This document shows positions 41,083-49,838 of a DNA stretch of 64,000 nucleotides, in pieces. Made by a program: the position numbers and the translations under genes. The first letter of the stretch is position 1, and every line of letters starts with the position of its first letter. This stretch comes from ZC4RG30 sp046047615 (GTDB taxonomy: Bacteria > Pseudomonadota > Gammaproteobacteria > Steroidobacterales > Steroidobacteraceae), in the NCBI GenBank assembly GCA_046047615.1, contig JBJOHO010000032.1, forward strand, positions 27,847-91,846. Reading direction: 5' to 3'. The notes under the pieces are model-generated. The model was not told the DNA's origin, searched no databases, and saw only the letters and a program-made list of their open reading frames with translations.

Positions 41083-42130
41083 GGGCGGGGTAGTCCGTAT
41101 AGCCTGCAGCGCCGGTGCCATAGAACGTGCCGAAGTCTGGCGCGTTGAGCGGCGCTCCTTCTGCCAGGCGCCGAGGCAGGTCCGGGTTGGCGATGAAAGC
41201 CTTGCCGAACGCCACGGCATCCGCCTCGCCGCTGTCCAGGGCCTGTGCGGCTGCTGCCCCATCGTAGCCCTCGTTGGCGATGTAGACGCCGCGGAACCGG
41301 CGGCGGAGCTGCGGGCCGATCCGTCCTTCGCCCCGGTGCTCGCGGACGCAGACAAAAGCGATCCCGCGGACATCCAGTTCATCCATGACATGGCCGAAGG
41401 TGCCCAGCGGGTCGCCATCACCCATGTCGTGCGCGTCGCCACGGGGTGCGAGGTGCACGCCGACGCGCTGGGGACCCCAGACACCGGCCAGGGCATCCAC
41501 GCACTCCAGGAGCAGGCGCGCCCTGCCCGCGCGGTTCCCGCCGTACTCATCCTGGCGGCGGTTGCTGCTGTCCTGCAGGAACTGGTCGATGAGATACCCA
41601 TTGGCGGCATGCAGCTCCACGCCGTCGAAACCCGCGGCCATGGCTTCGGTCGCCGCGTGCCTGAAGGCGCCGACAATGCCTGGAATTTCCTCTGCCGCCA
41701 GCGCATGCGGCACTTCGTAGGGTGTCTCCGGCCGCAGCAGCGACACCCGGCCGGCTGCAGCCACCGCACTGGGTGCCACCGGCAGCTCGCCGCCGAGCAG
41801 CGACGAGTGCGAGATGCGTCCGACATGCCACAGCTGGGCGAAGATCCGGCCGCCAGCAGCATGGACGGCACGCGTGACCGCGCACCAGCCCTCGCGCTGG
41901 CCCGCCGTGTAGAGACCCGGGGTGTCCGCGTAGCCCGCCGCCCGCGGCGCCACGATCGTCGCCTCGCTCAGGATCAGTCCGGCCGAGGCCCGTTGCCGGT
42001 AGTAGGTCGCCATCAGGGCATTGGGTTCGCGGGCGCCGCCGGTGGCGCGCGTGCGCGTCAGCGGCGCCATGACCACCCGGTTCGGCAGCCAGAGGTCGCC
42101 CAGCTTCAGGGGCGTGAACAGGTCGGTCAT
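41060..42130 (-). CDS. Old Yellow Enzyme family NADH:flavin oxidoreductase
   Basis: 356-residue FMN-dependent ene-reductase of the NemA/OYE class. MTDLFTPLKLGDLWLPNRVVMAPLTRTRA, QLWHVGRISH, GVELHAANGYLIDQFLQDSSNRR and DEYGGNRAGRARLLLE are characteristic; the FMN-binding C-terminus reads ADAVAFGKAFIANPDLPRRL. Such enzymes reduce activated C=C bonds of maleimides, enones and nitro compounds. Convergent overlap with chpC; divergent from an SRPBCC gene. Confidence 0.92.
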   Translation of the reverse strand: MTDLFTPLKLGDLWLPNRVVMAPLTRTRATGGAREPNALMATYYRQRASAGLILSEATIVAPRAAGYADTPGLYTAGQREGWCAVTRAVHAAGGRIFAQLWHVGRISHSSLLGGELPVAPSAVAAAGRVSLLRPETPYEVPHALAAEEIPGIVGAFRHAATEAMAAGFDGVELHAANGYLIDQFLQDSSNRRQDEYGGNRAGRARLLLECVDALAGVWGPQRVGVHLAPRGDAHDMGDGDPLGTFGHVMDELDVRGIAFVCVREHRGEGRIGPQLRRRFRGVYIANEGYDGAAAAQALDSGEADAVAFGKAFIANPDLPRRLAEGAPLNAPDFGTFYGTGAAGYTDYPALSEAGPP

Positions 42131-42237
42131 GACGGCGCTTCCGTTGTTGCGGGCAGGCCCGCCGTTATACACGACCGGTGCCGCTGGCCTTCGCGACGCC
42201 GCTGGTGCGAACATGCGTGCAACACCAAGGGGGGTAC

Positions 42238-42732
42238 ATGTCAGCAAGGTCACTCACGACGGCAGTCGCCGTCCTGCTCGCAGCTTCCGCCGGCGCTGCA
42301 ACGCCTGAATATGCCACGGTCCGCATGTCGATCGACATCGACCGGCCGGCTGCCCAGGTCTGGGCGAAGGTCGGCAAGTACTGCGACATCCAGGACTGGT
42401 TGCCCCTCGACTGCAAGATCACTGCCGGCGACGGCGGGATGGGGACGGTGCGCGTGCTCGCAGGTGGCCGTATCGCCGAAATCATGGTGGCGCAGACAGC
42501 GCTTTCCTATGGCTATACGCAGCCCGCCGTGGAGGGGCGTTTCTACAACCTCTACCATGGCTTCATGGAGGCCGTGCCTCTGTCCGGGACGCGTTCCCGC
42601 CTCCTGTACACGCTGGTGCTCGACGTCTCCGACAAACCTGACCAGGCGGCCAAGGACGCCGACCTGGCGCGTCGCCGCAGCAGCTTCGAGGCTGCACTGC
42701 AGAAGATGAAGCAGATCGCTGAAGCGCCCTGA
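42238..42732 (+). CDS. Exported SRPBCC-fold protein
   Basis: 164 residues. A signal peptide (MSARSLTTAVAVLLAASAGA) is followed by a polyketide-cyclase/START-like fold: YATVRMSIDIDRPAAQVWAKVGKYCDIQDWLP, GGMGTVRVLAGGRIAEIMV, GFMEAVPLSGTRSRLLYTLVLD. The fold binds hydrophobic ligands; the ligand cannot be predicted. A purine-rich AAGGGGGG site lies close before the ATG, so an upstream ATG at 42178 is rejected. Divergent from the Old Yellow Enzyme gene, with about 107 bp between them. Confidence 0.78.
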   Translation: MSARSLTTAVAVLLAASAGAATPEYATVRMSIDIDRPAAQVWAKVGKYCDIQDWLPLDCKITAGDGGMGTVRVLAGGRIAEIMVAQTALSYGYTQPAVEGRFYNLYHGFMEAVPLSGTRSRLLYTLVLDVSDKPDQAAKDADLARRRSSFEAALQKMKQIAEAP

Positions 42733-42762
42733 CCCGATTGCCGGGTCCGTGCGCAGGGCGGG

Positions 42763-43509
42763 TCAGGATCCGAGGTCGCCCACCAGCGCCTGGATGACCG
42801 CCAGCGCCGCCAGGGGGGCGGTCTCGGTGCGCAGGACCCGCGGCCCGAGCCGGCAGGCGCCGAAGCCTGCCGCGACCGCGATGGACTCCTCGGCAGGGTC
42901 CAGCCCGCCCTCGGGGCCAACCATCAACGTGATGTCGGCCACACCGCCAGCTGCCGTGATACGGGCCACCAGGCCCGTAGTCGCGTCTGCCGCCAGCACC
43001 AGGCGCAATGAGGTCGCCGGCGTCGCTTCGCTTGCCGCGGGAATGTCCAGTGCGGGCAGGAGTTCCGGCACCCGGCACCGCCCGCTCTGCTCGCAGGCGC
43101 CGACGACCACGCCGTGCCAGTGCTCCATGCGCCGGGCGAGGTCTCCCGCCTTGAGACGCACGCTGCTGCGGCGCGCCAGCAGCGGCCGGATCCGGCTCAC
43201 GCCCAGCTCCGTGGCCTTCTGCAAGGCGACATCCATGCGTTCGCCGCGCGACACGCCCAGCAACAAGGTGGTCTGCAAGGGCGACTCGCTGCGGGAGTCG
43301 AACCGTGTGCCGGTCTGGACCTCCACGCTCCGGCGACCGACGGCCGTTATCACGGCGTCATATTCATGGCCCTGCCCATCGAAGATGCGCAATGGGGCCC
43401 CCGGCGCCAGGCGCAGCACCAACGCCAGATGGCGGCTGGGCCCTTCCGGCAGCGCAAGGCGAAGGTTCTCCGTCACGGCCTCGGCGCAATGGACGCGGGT
43501 CAGGCGCAT
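42763..43509 (-). CDS. rsmE: 16S rRNA (uracil-1498-N3)-methyltransferase
   Basis: 248-residue SPOUT methyltransferase. MRLTRVHCAEAV, HLALVLRLAPGAPLRIFDG, LLLGVSRGERMDVALQKATELGVSRI, and the knotted SAM site LMVGPEGGLDPAEESIAVAAGF, LGPRVLRTETAPLAALAV are diagnostic. It overlaps the 3' end of bioA by 10 nt, so the two are probably co-transcribed. Confidence 0.96.
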   Translation of the reverse strand: MRLTRVHCAEAVTENLRLALPEGPSRHLALVLRLAPGAPLRIFDGQGHEYDAVITAVGRRSVEVQTGTRFDSRSESPLQTTLLLGVSRGERMDVALQKATELGVSRIRPLLARRSSVRLKAGDLARRMEHWHGVVVGACEQSGRCRVPELLPALDIPAASEATPATSLRLVLAADATTGLVARITAAGGVADITLMVGPEGGLDPAEESIAVAAGFGACRLGPRVLRTETAPLAALAVIQALVGDLGS

Positions 43510-44876
43510 GTGGCCGCCTCGATGGCTTCCAGCGCCACGCGCGCCAGCAGGTCGATCTGTTCCGGCGTGATCACGTAGGGCGGCATGAAATACACCACGT
43601 TGCCCACGGGACGCAGCAGCACCCCCCGGGAAAGGGCGTGCCGGTAGACGCGCAGCCCGCGCCGTTCCCGGAAGTCGAACGGTGTGCGGCTCGTCTTGTC
43701 GCGGACCATTTCAATCGCCAGGATCATGCCGGCCTGCCGCACCTCCGCGACTGTCGGCAAGTCCGCGATGGGTCGCGCAGCGCGTGCCATGTGGGCGCCC
43801 AAGGCCCGGTTGCGATCCAGGACGGGCTCCTGCGCGAAGATCTCGAGCGTGGCATTGGCGGCGGCGCAGGCCAGCGGGTTGCCGGTGTAACTGTGCGAGT
43901 GCAGGAAGGCGTTGAGCCGCGTGTACTCGTCATAGAACGCGTCGTAGGTTTCCTCACCGGCCAAAACCACGGACAGTGGCAGGTAGCCCCCCGTGAGTCC
44001 CTTGGACAGGCACAGCAGGTCGGGCGCAATGCCTGCCTGCTCGCAGGCGAAGAGCGTTCCGGTCCGGCCGAAGCCCACCGCGATCTCGTCGGCGATCAGG
44101 TGGATATGCAACTCGTCGCAGGCCTTGCGCAGCAATTGCAGGTACACCGGATCGTACATGCGCATGCCGCCTGCGCACTGCACCAGCGGTTCGACGATGA
44201 CCCCCGCGATCTCGCCGGCGTGTTGTTCCAGCAGCCTGTGCATTGCCGCGAAACTCCGCCGCGCGCAGTCCGCGGCGCTTTCACCGGGTTGCCTTGCGTA
44301 GGCATCCGGCGATGGCGCCGTCAGCACGTCCATCAGCAGCGGTGCATAGACGTCCTTGTAGAGCGCCACGTTGCCCACGGCGAGCGCGCCGAGCGTCTCG
44401 CCGTGGTAGCTGTTGGCGAGCGTCACGAAGCGGCGCTTGGCCGGCAGGCCCCGGTTGCGCCAGTAATGGAAGCTCATCTTCACGGCGACTTCGACGGCCG
44501 CTGAACCGTTGTCGGCGAAAAAACAGCGTGTCAGTCCCCGCGGGGCGACCCGCACCAGGGCTTCCGCAAGCGTGACCGCAGGCTCGTGCGTGAAGCCTGC
44601 GAAAATCACGTGTTCCAGTTGCTGCAGCTGCCGGCTGACCGCAGCGCCGATCCGCGGGTTCGCGTGGCCGAACAGGTTGACCCACCAGGAACTGATCGCG
44701 TCCAGGTAGCGCTGTCCGGCCATGTCCTCAAGCCAGACGCCCTCGCCACGTTTCAGCGGGATCATCGGCATCTCCCGCTCGTGGTCCTTCATCTGCGTGC
44801 AGGGGTGCCACACACGGGCAAGGTCGCGGCGCGCCAGCGGCAGGTTGGCGGTGGCTTCGGCGTCGTTGAGGTCCAT
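43500..44876 (-). CDS. bioA: Adenosylmethionine-8-amino-7-oxononanoate aminotransferase
   Basis: Biotin synthesis enzyme (DAPA synthase), PLP-dependent class III aminotransferase of 458 residues. VWHPCTQMKDHE at the N-terminus and SSWWVNLFGHANPRI are typical of BioA, as are NSYHGETLGALAVG, LIADEIAVGFGRTG and the PLP lysine in CLSKGLTGG. No other bio genes are in the window. I found no recognisable BirA operator in the 95-bp gap to the divergent PQQ-dehydrogenase gene. Confidence 0.95.
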   Translation of the reverse strand: MDLNDAEATANLPLARRDLARVWHPCTQMKDHEREMPMIPLKRGEGVWLEDMAGQRYLDAISSWWVNLFGHANPRIGAAVSRQLQQLEHVIFAGFTHEPAVTLAEALVRVAPRGLTRCFFADNGSAAVEVAVKMSFHYWRNRGLPAKRRFVTLANSYHGETLGALAVGNVALYKDVYAPLLMDVLTAPSPDAYARQPGESAADCARRSFAAMHRLLEQHAGEIAGVIVEPLVQCAGGMRMYDPVYLQLLRKACDELHIHLIADEIAVGFGRTGTLFACEQAGIAPDLLCLSKGLTGGYLPLSVVLAGEETYDAFYDEYTRLNAFLHSHSYTGNPLACAAANATLEIFAQEPVLDRNRALGAHMARAARPIADLPTVAEVRQAGMILAIEMVRDKTSRTPFDFRERRGLRVYRHALSRGVLLRPVGNVVYFMPPYVITPEQIDLLARVALEAIEAATCA

Positions 44877-44971
44877 GCCACATAGCCTACCGGAGGCCGT
44901 TTCCTTGCGGCCGGTCGCGCGGCATCATCCACGGGTGACGGCGCTTCAACCAGCCGTCCGGGGGAAAGTTG

Positions 44972-47218
44972 ATGTCCATGCCAAGCCACACGCCGCGAGC
45001 CCTGTCGGGCGCCGTGCCCGTTCTTGCCGGCCTGACGGCCGCCCTGCTGCTCGCCGCCTGCAGCCAGGATCCACCGGCCCGTGGGCCTGGTGCGGTCGAC
45101 CTGGCCCGTCTGCACGCCATCCAGGACGAACCGGGCCAATGGCTGACGTCGGGCCGCGACGCCGGCAAGACCCACTATTCGCCGCTGGAGACGTTGAACC
45201 GCGACAATGTCCAGCGGTTGGGCCTGGCCTGGGAGTTCAAGACCGGCACCAACCGCGGCATGCAGGCCACGCCGGTCGTGGTCGACGGTGTCATGTATGT
45301 CACGGGCGTCGCCGGGCGCGTCTACGCGCTGGATGCCGCGACGGGCACACCGCGCTGGCAGTTCGATCCGCAGTCCGACCTGCGCAACGCCCGCAGCGCC
45401 TGCTGCGACATCGTCAACCGCGGCCTTGCGGTGTGGCAGGGGCGGGTCTACGTGGCGAGTTTCGACGGCCGCCTGCATGCGCTGCAGGCCAGCGACGGCA
45501 AGGTGGTCTGGCAGGTCGATACGCTCGAGGATCGCAGCCGTGGCTATTCGGTGACCGGCGCACCCCAGGTTGCCGGCAAGGTCGTCGTGATCGGCAATGG
45601 CGGCGCGGAATACGACTCCCGTGGTTACGTCACGGCCTATGACCTGCAGACGGGTCGCAAGGTCTGGCGTTTCTATACGGTGCCGGGAGATCCGGCACAG
45701 CCCTTCGAGAACTCCGGCCTGGAGATGGCCGCCAAGACCTGGGACCCGGCAAGCCGCTACTGGGAGCGCGGCGGCGGCGGCAATGCCTGGGATTCCATCA
45801 ACTACGACGCAGAGACCAACCTGGTCTATTTCGGTACTGCGAACGGCGCTCCCTGGAGCCGCAACAAGCGCAGCAACGGCATCGGTGACAACCTCTTCCT
45901 CGCGTCCATCGTCGCCGTCGACGCCGACACCGGCGAATACCGGTGGCACTACCAGACCACCCCGGGTGAGCGCTGGGACTACGACGCCACACCGCACCTC
46001 ATGCTGGCCACCGTCCAGCACCAGGGCGCCGCCCGCAAGGTCGTGATGCAGGCTTCCAAGAACGGCTTTTTCTACGTTCTCGACCGCAAGAGCGGCGAAC
46101 TGCTCGCCGCGGACCCCTTTGTGCCGACCACCTGGGCCCGCTCGGTGGACCTCAAGACCGGGCGCCCCGTCGAGAACCCGGACGGAGACTACAGCGACGG
46201 CAAGCCGAAGCTCATCTTCCCCTCCTCCGTGGGCGGCCACAATTTCAACCCGATGTCCTACAGCGCCCGTACCGGACTGGTCTACATCCCGGCGGTCCAC
46301 GTTGGCATGATCCTCGCCGAGGGGCCGCCACCCGGGCCGCACCAGCCGCAGCGGCTCTACACCGGCGTCCAGGTGGCGTTCGCCGGCCAATTGGCCGCTC
46401 CGCAGACGCTGCCGCCGGAAATGCGCCACCTGGCTGATCCCCAGTTCCTGAAGACGCAGCCCGACATCACCATGGGGGCGGCCCTGAAGGCCTGGGATCC
46501 GGTGCAGCGCAAGGTTGTCTGGGAGTTCAAGAACAGCTCTTTCATGGATCACGGTGGCGTGCTGTCCACGGGCGGTGGGCTGGTCGTGCAGGGTGGCCTG
46601 GACGGCGTGCTGCGCGTTCTCAACGACGAGACCGGTGCCGTGCTCAAGGAGATCAACGTCGGCACGGCCATGATCGCCGCCCCGATGACCTACACGATGA
46701 ATGGAGAGCAATTCGTCGCGATCATCGCCGGCACGGGCGGCGGCGGTTGGAACATGTGGTTTCCCGAGAACGTCGCGTTCCGCAATGGCAACGACAACCG
46801 CATCCTGGCCTTCAAGCTGGACGGCGGGGCCGTGCCCCAGCCCGCGCCGCTGCCGACCCAGCCACCGATGCCAGAACCTCCTGCCGCCACCGCCAAGGCG
46901 ATTGACGTGCAGGCCGGCGGGGTCCTGTTTGGCACCAACTGTGCCATCTGCCACGGCAACACCTGGCCCGCTCCGGTGCCGGACCTGCGACGCTCCGCCA
47001 CGTTGCACAGTGTGCAGGCCTTCCAGAACGTGGTCCGCGGAGGGGCGCTGCAGCCGCGCGGCATGCCGGCCTGGGACGACCTGCTGACCGAGCAGGAGGT
47101 CGAGCAGATCCGCGCCTGGCTCGTGGTCCAGGCCCGCAGTGCCTGGGACCAGCAGCGCAAGGCAGCCGCCGCCACTCCCTCCGCGACGGCCCGCGGCGTG
47201 GGTGAGGGCCATTTGTGA
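44972..47218 (+). CDS. PQQ-dependent quinohaemoprotein alcohol dehydrogenase, lipoprotein
   Basis: 748-residue periplasmic dehydrogenase. The signal peptide ends in lipobox LAAC with lipidated Cys30. The eight-bladed propeller carries PQQ-binding features, including the vicinal disulfide SACCDIVNRG (Cys144-Cys145), and Trp-docking repeats such as YALDAATGTPRWQF. A C-terminal cytochrome c domain has CAICH (Cys657) and NVVRGGALQPRGMPAW with the axial Met. It is thus a type II-like enzyme passing electrons from alcohols to haem. The start has GGGGAAAG just upstream. First of four genes linked by GTGA overlaps. The substrate is unknown; neighbours suggest aromatic alcohols. Confidence 0.92.
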   Translation: MSMPSHTPRALSGAVPVLAGLTAALLLAACSQDPPARGPGAVDLARLHAIQDEPGQWLTSGRDAGKTHYSPLETLNRDNVQRLGLAWEFKTGTNRGMQATPVVVDGVMYVTGVAGRVYALDAATGTPRWQFDPQSDLRNARSACCDIVNRGLAVWQGRVYVASFDGRLHALQASDGKVVWQVDTLEDRSRGYSVTGAPQVAGKVVVIGNGGAEYDSRGYVTAYDLQTGRKVWRFYTVPGDPAQPFENSGLEMAAKTWDPASRYWERGGGGNAWDSINYDAETNLVYFGTANGAPWSRNKRSNGIGDNLFLASIVAVDADTGEYRWHYQTTPGERWDYDATPHLMLATVQHQGAARKVVMQASKNGFFYVLDRKSGELLAADPFVPTTWARSVDLKTGRPVENPDGDYSDGKPKLIFPSSVGGHNFNPMSYSARTGLVYIPAVHVGMILAEGPPPGPHQPQRLYTGVQVAFAGQLAAPQTLPPEMRHLADPQFLKTQPDITMGAALKAWDPVQRKVVWEFKNSSFMDHGGVLSTGGGLVVQGGLDGVLRVLNDETGAVLKEINVGTAMIAAPMTYTMNGEQFVAIIAGTGGGGWNMWFPENVAFRNGNDNRILAFKLDGGAVPQPAPLPTQPPMPEPPAATAKAIDVQAGGVLFGTNCAICHGNTWPAPVPDLRRSATLHSVQAFQNVVRGGALQPRGMPAWDDLLTEQEVEQIRAWLVVQARSAWDQQRKAAAATPSATARGVGEGHL

Positions 47219-48756
47219 GGCTCATCCTGCCGCCAGGCATCGATGCGGCGCGTTTCAATGCGGCGCTGGCGGCCTTCCGGAAGATCGTCGGCGACGCGTG
47301 GGTGCTCGCCACCGACGAGGACCGGGAGGCCTACCTCGATGCCTATGCTCCCGGGCTTGAGGCGCATCACGCGGCCGCGGCCGCCGTCGCGCCCGCATCC
47401 GTGGAGGAAATCCAGGCCGTCCTGCGCGTCGCCAACGAGTTCCAGATCCCGTTGTGGCCCATCTCGCGCGGCAAGAACTTCGGCTACGGCGGTGCAGCGC
47501 CGCGTATGGCCGGTACCGTGATGCTCGATCTCGGGCGCATGGACCGCATCATCGAGGTCAATGAGAAGTACGGGTACTGCATCGTTGAACCGGGCGTGGG
47601 CTTCTTCGACCTGCATGACCATCTCCAAAAGAACGGCATCGCGCTGCAGTTGGGAATTCCCGGCAACGGCTGGGGCAGCGTGATGGGCAATGCCCTGGAG
47701 CGCGGCTTCAGCGGCAGCGGCGACCACAGCAACAACATCTGTGGCATGGAGCTCGTGCTGGCCGATGGCCGCATCGTCCGGACAGGCATGGGCGCCATGG
47801 ACGGCGGCAAGGCCTGGGCCCTCTGCAAGCACGGCTTCGGTCCCTCATGGGACCAGTTCATCGTGCAATCCAACTTCGCCATCGTCACCAAGCTCTGCCT
47901 GTGGCTGAAACCCGAGGACGAGGCAGCGATCACCGTCGACGTGAAGCTGGACCGTCCCGACGAGCTCGAGTGGTACACCGAGGCCACCACCGGCCTGCGT
48001 CAGCGCGGCGTGCTCGATGGCCTGGTCCGCGTCACCAGTTACCAGGCCTCCGCCACCGTCCCCACGTTGCGCAAGGAGTGGTACCACGGCCGCGACTCGA
48101 TCCCGGACGAGGTCATCGAACGCATCAAGCAGCGCTACAACATCGGTTGGTGGAATGGACCGCTGCGACTCGCCGGTTACGCTGATGTCTGCGAGGCCCA
48201 CTTGCGGCGCGTGCTCGACGAATTGTCGCGGCACACGCGACAGGAGTTCCGGGTGACGCGTACTCCCGGCAACCAGCGGCCGGGGCCGAGCACCTATCCA
48301 TTGCAGATGGTCAACTGGTACGGCGGTCGCGGTGGCCATATCGGCTTTTCCCCGGTGATGCCGCCGGATGGCCGGTTGGTCATGGAACAGTTCCGCCGCA
48401 CGCGGGCCCGCTACCAGGAGTTCGGCCTCGACTACTCAGGGACGTTCTACAACGATGGCCGTGCCATGACCAACGTCAACCTGATCCTCTACGACAAGGA
48501 CGATCAGGAACAGAAGGAGCGGGTGCGGCGGCTCTTCGAGGCCCTGATCCGCGATGCACATGAGCAGGGTTACGGCGAGTACCGCACGCATCTGGCTTAC
48601 ATGGATGACGTCGCCGCGAGCTACGACTTCAACCGCAACGCCCTGCGGGACCTCAACGAGCAGGTCAAGGATGCCCTCGATCCGCAGGGCATCCTCGCGC
48701 CCGGCCGCAACGGCATCTGGCCACGCGCTTACCGCGCCCAGCGGGGGCGGCTGTGA
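47215..48756 (+). CDS. FAD-dependent 4-cresol dehydrogenase / vanillyl-alcohol oxidase family flavoprotein
   Basis: 513-residue VAO-family oxidoreductase. The FAD domain reads WPISRGKNFGYGGAAPR, CIVEPGVGFFDLHDHLQ, SVMGNALERGFSGSGDHSNN and MELVLADGRIVRTGMGAMDG; the C-terminal part ends LDPQGILAPGRNGIW. Relatives oxidise para-alkylphenols (4-cresol, eugenol, vanillyl alcohol) through a quinone methide. The next gene encodes a small cytochrome c, the arrangement of flavocytochromes such as PchFC and eugenol hydroxylase, so electrons probably go to haem rather than O2. No signal peptide is visible. GTG start in a GTGA overlap. Confidence 0.9.
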   Translation: MRLILPPGIDAARFNAALAAFRKIVGDAWVLATDEDREAYLDAYAPGLEAHHAAAAAVAPASVEEIQAVLRVANEFQIPLWPISRGKNFGYGGAAPRMAGTVMLDLGRMDRIIEVNEKYGYCIVEPGVGFFDLHDHLQKNGIALQLGIPGNGWGSVMGNALERGFSGSGDHSNNICGMELVLADGRIVRTGMGAMDGGKAWALCKHGFGPSWDQFIVQSNFAIVTKLCLWLKPEDEAAITVDVKLDRPDELEWYTEATTGLRQRGVLDGLVRVTSYQASATVPTLRKEWYHGRDSIPDEVIERIKQRYNIGWWNGPLRLAGYADVCEAHLRRVLDELSRHTRQEFRVTRTPGNQRPGPSTYPLQMVNWYGGRGGHIGFSPVMPPDGRLVMEQFRRTRARYQEFGLDYSGTFYNDGRAMTNVNLILYDKDDQEQKERVRRLFEALIRDAHEQGYGEYRTHLAYMDDVAASYDFNRNALRDLNEQVKDALDPQGILAPGRNGIWPRAYRAQRGRL

Positions 48757-49184
48757 GCGGCGCCTTGCGTTTGCCCCGCGCCCGATGCCGGATGCGCGTG
48801 AGCGTCCTCGCCGTGCTGGTGGGACTGGCCGCTACGCCGCTGGCGGCACAGCAGGCGGCCGTCGTCACTCCGGATGCCGTCACGGTACAGGCGGCCTTGC
48901 GTGAACGCGGCAAGGCCGTATTCGAGCACCGCTGTGCCATGTGCCACCGCGAACGGCAGACCGGTACTTTCACGCTGGCCCGGCGCCTCGGTCCCGAGCG
49001 TGCCCTGCTCGAGTCGCGCGACGACCTCGCAGGGATCTACATCCGCACGGTGGTGCGCTGGGGCCTGGTCAACATGCCGCGACTGTCCCGTGTCGAGATT
49101 CCCGATGCAGATCTGGATGCCGTGATCGCCTACCTGGTGCCGTCCCGGCCCAGCACGGCACCACCGGCCGCCGCGGCGCCGTGA
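48753..49184 (+). CDS. Small cytochrome c subunit, partner of the VAO-type flavoprotein
   Basis: 143-residue exported cytochrome. A hydrophobic signal (RVSVLAVLVGLAATPLAAQ) precedes one haem site CAMCH (Cys61, Cys64, His65); the axial Met is likely in GLVNMPRLSRVEI. Size and position after the flavoprotein fit PchC/EhyA-type subunits. The GTG start overlaps the flavoprotein stop (GTGA); an ATG at 48792 would give a shorter N-region and is also plausible. The stop overlaps ampD by 4 nt. Confidence 0.87.
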   Translation: MSGALRLPRARCRMRVSVLAVLVGLAATPLAAQQAAVVTPDAVTVQAALRERGKAVFEHRCAMCHRERQTGTFTLARRLGPERALLESRDDLAGIYIRTVVRWGLVNMPRLSRVEIPDADLDAVIAYLVPSRPSTAPPAAAAP

Positions 49185-49774
49185 CCGGCGGGGCCGGTGC
49201 AGCGTTCGCCATCGACGTTGCCACCGGCTTGCTCGTGGGCGTGCGGCAGGTGCTGTCGCCTCATCATGAGGCGCGACCATCGGGCGTGACGGCCGATCTC
49301 ATCGTCATCCACGGCATCAGCCTGCCGCCCGGTGACTACGGCGGCCCGGCCATCGAACAACTGTTCAATGGCCACCTCGACCCGATTGCGCATCCCTACT
49401 ACCGTGCCATCGCCGGGCTGCGCGTGTCGGCGCATGTGCTGGTGCGCCGCGATGGCGAGTGCGTACAGTTCGTCCCTTTCCAGCGCCGGGCCTGGCACGC
49501 CGGGGTCTCGTCCTACGAAGGGCGTGGCAATTGCAACGACTATTCGATCGGCATCGAACTCGAAGGCACGGACGAGACGCCCTATGCGCCGGCGCAGTAC
49601 CGTGCCCTGGCCGGGGTGCTGCAGGCGCTGTTCAGGGCTTATCCGGCACTGTCCGCAGCGCGCCTGGTGGGTCACAGCGACATCGCACCGTCCCGCAAGA
49701 CCGATCCGGGACCCGCCTTCGAGTGGCTGCGGCTGCGCGCTCTTCTGGCCGCCTCGCCGGCCGACGGGGATTGA
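49181..49774 (+). CDS. ampD: 1,6-anhydro-N-acetylmuramyl-L-alanine amidase AmpD
   Basis: 197-residue cytosolic zinc amidase that recycles peptidoglycan fragments and sets the level of AmpR ligands. Zinc ligands are His44 (VIHGISLPP), His165 (GHSDIAP) and Asp175 (RKTDPGPAF); Glu127 in IGIELEGTD and Lys173 complete the site. SAHVLVRRDGECVQFVPFQRRAWHAGVS is typical of AmpD. No signal peptide. The GTG start in a GTGA overlap ties it to the cytochrome gene, an unexpected place for it. Confidence 0.94.
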   Translation: MTGGAGAAFAIDVATGLLVGVRQVLSPHHEARPSGVTADLIVIHGISLPPGDYGGPAIEQLFNGHLDPIAHPYYRAIAGLRVSAHVLVRRDGECVQFVPFQRRAWHAGVSSYEGRGNCNDYSIGIELEGTDETPYAPAQYRALAGVLQALFRAYPALSAARLVGHSDIAPSRKTDPGPAFEWLRLRALLAASPADGD

Positions 49775-49801
49775 CCGCCGCCGCTTGGTCGATCGTACAA
49801 T
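49771..49801 (+). promoter_or_regulatory. Possible sigma-70 promoter before the carotenoid-oxygenase gene
   Basis: TTGACC (49771-49776) and TACAAT (49796-49801) are both good hexamers, but the spacer is 19 bp. The -35 overlaps the ampD stop. If used, the last gene could be expressed without the upstream operon. Confidence 0.35.
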
Positions 49802-49838
49802 GCCGGGTGCCCGCCGGCCGCGGGACAAGGGGGCAGAG

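Noticed and set aside
44877..44971. BirA operator in front of bioA
   Set aside because: No inverted repeat resembling the biotin operator was found in the 95-bp divergent gap.
44789..47212. Minus-strand open frame of about 800 codons opposite the PQQ dehydrogenase
   Set aside because: Antisense shadow of a clearly recognisable quinohaemoprotein; it also runs into the bioA start region without a plausible start.
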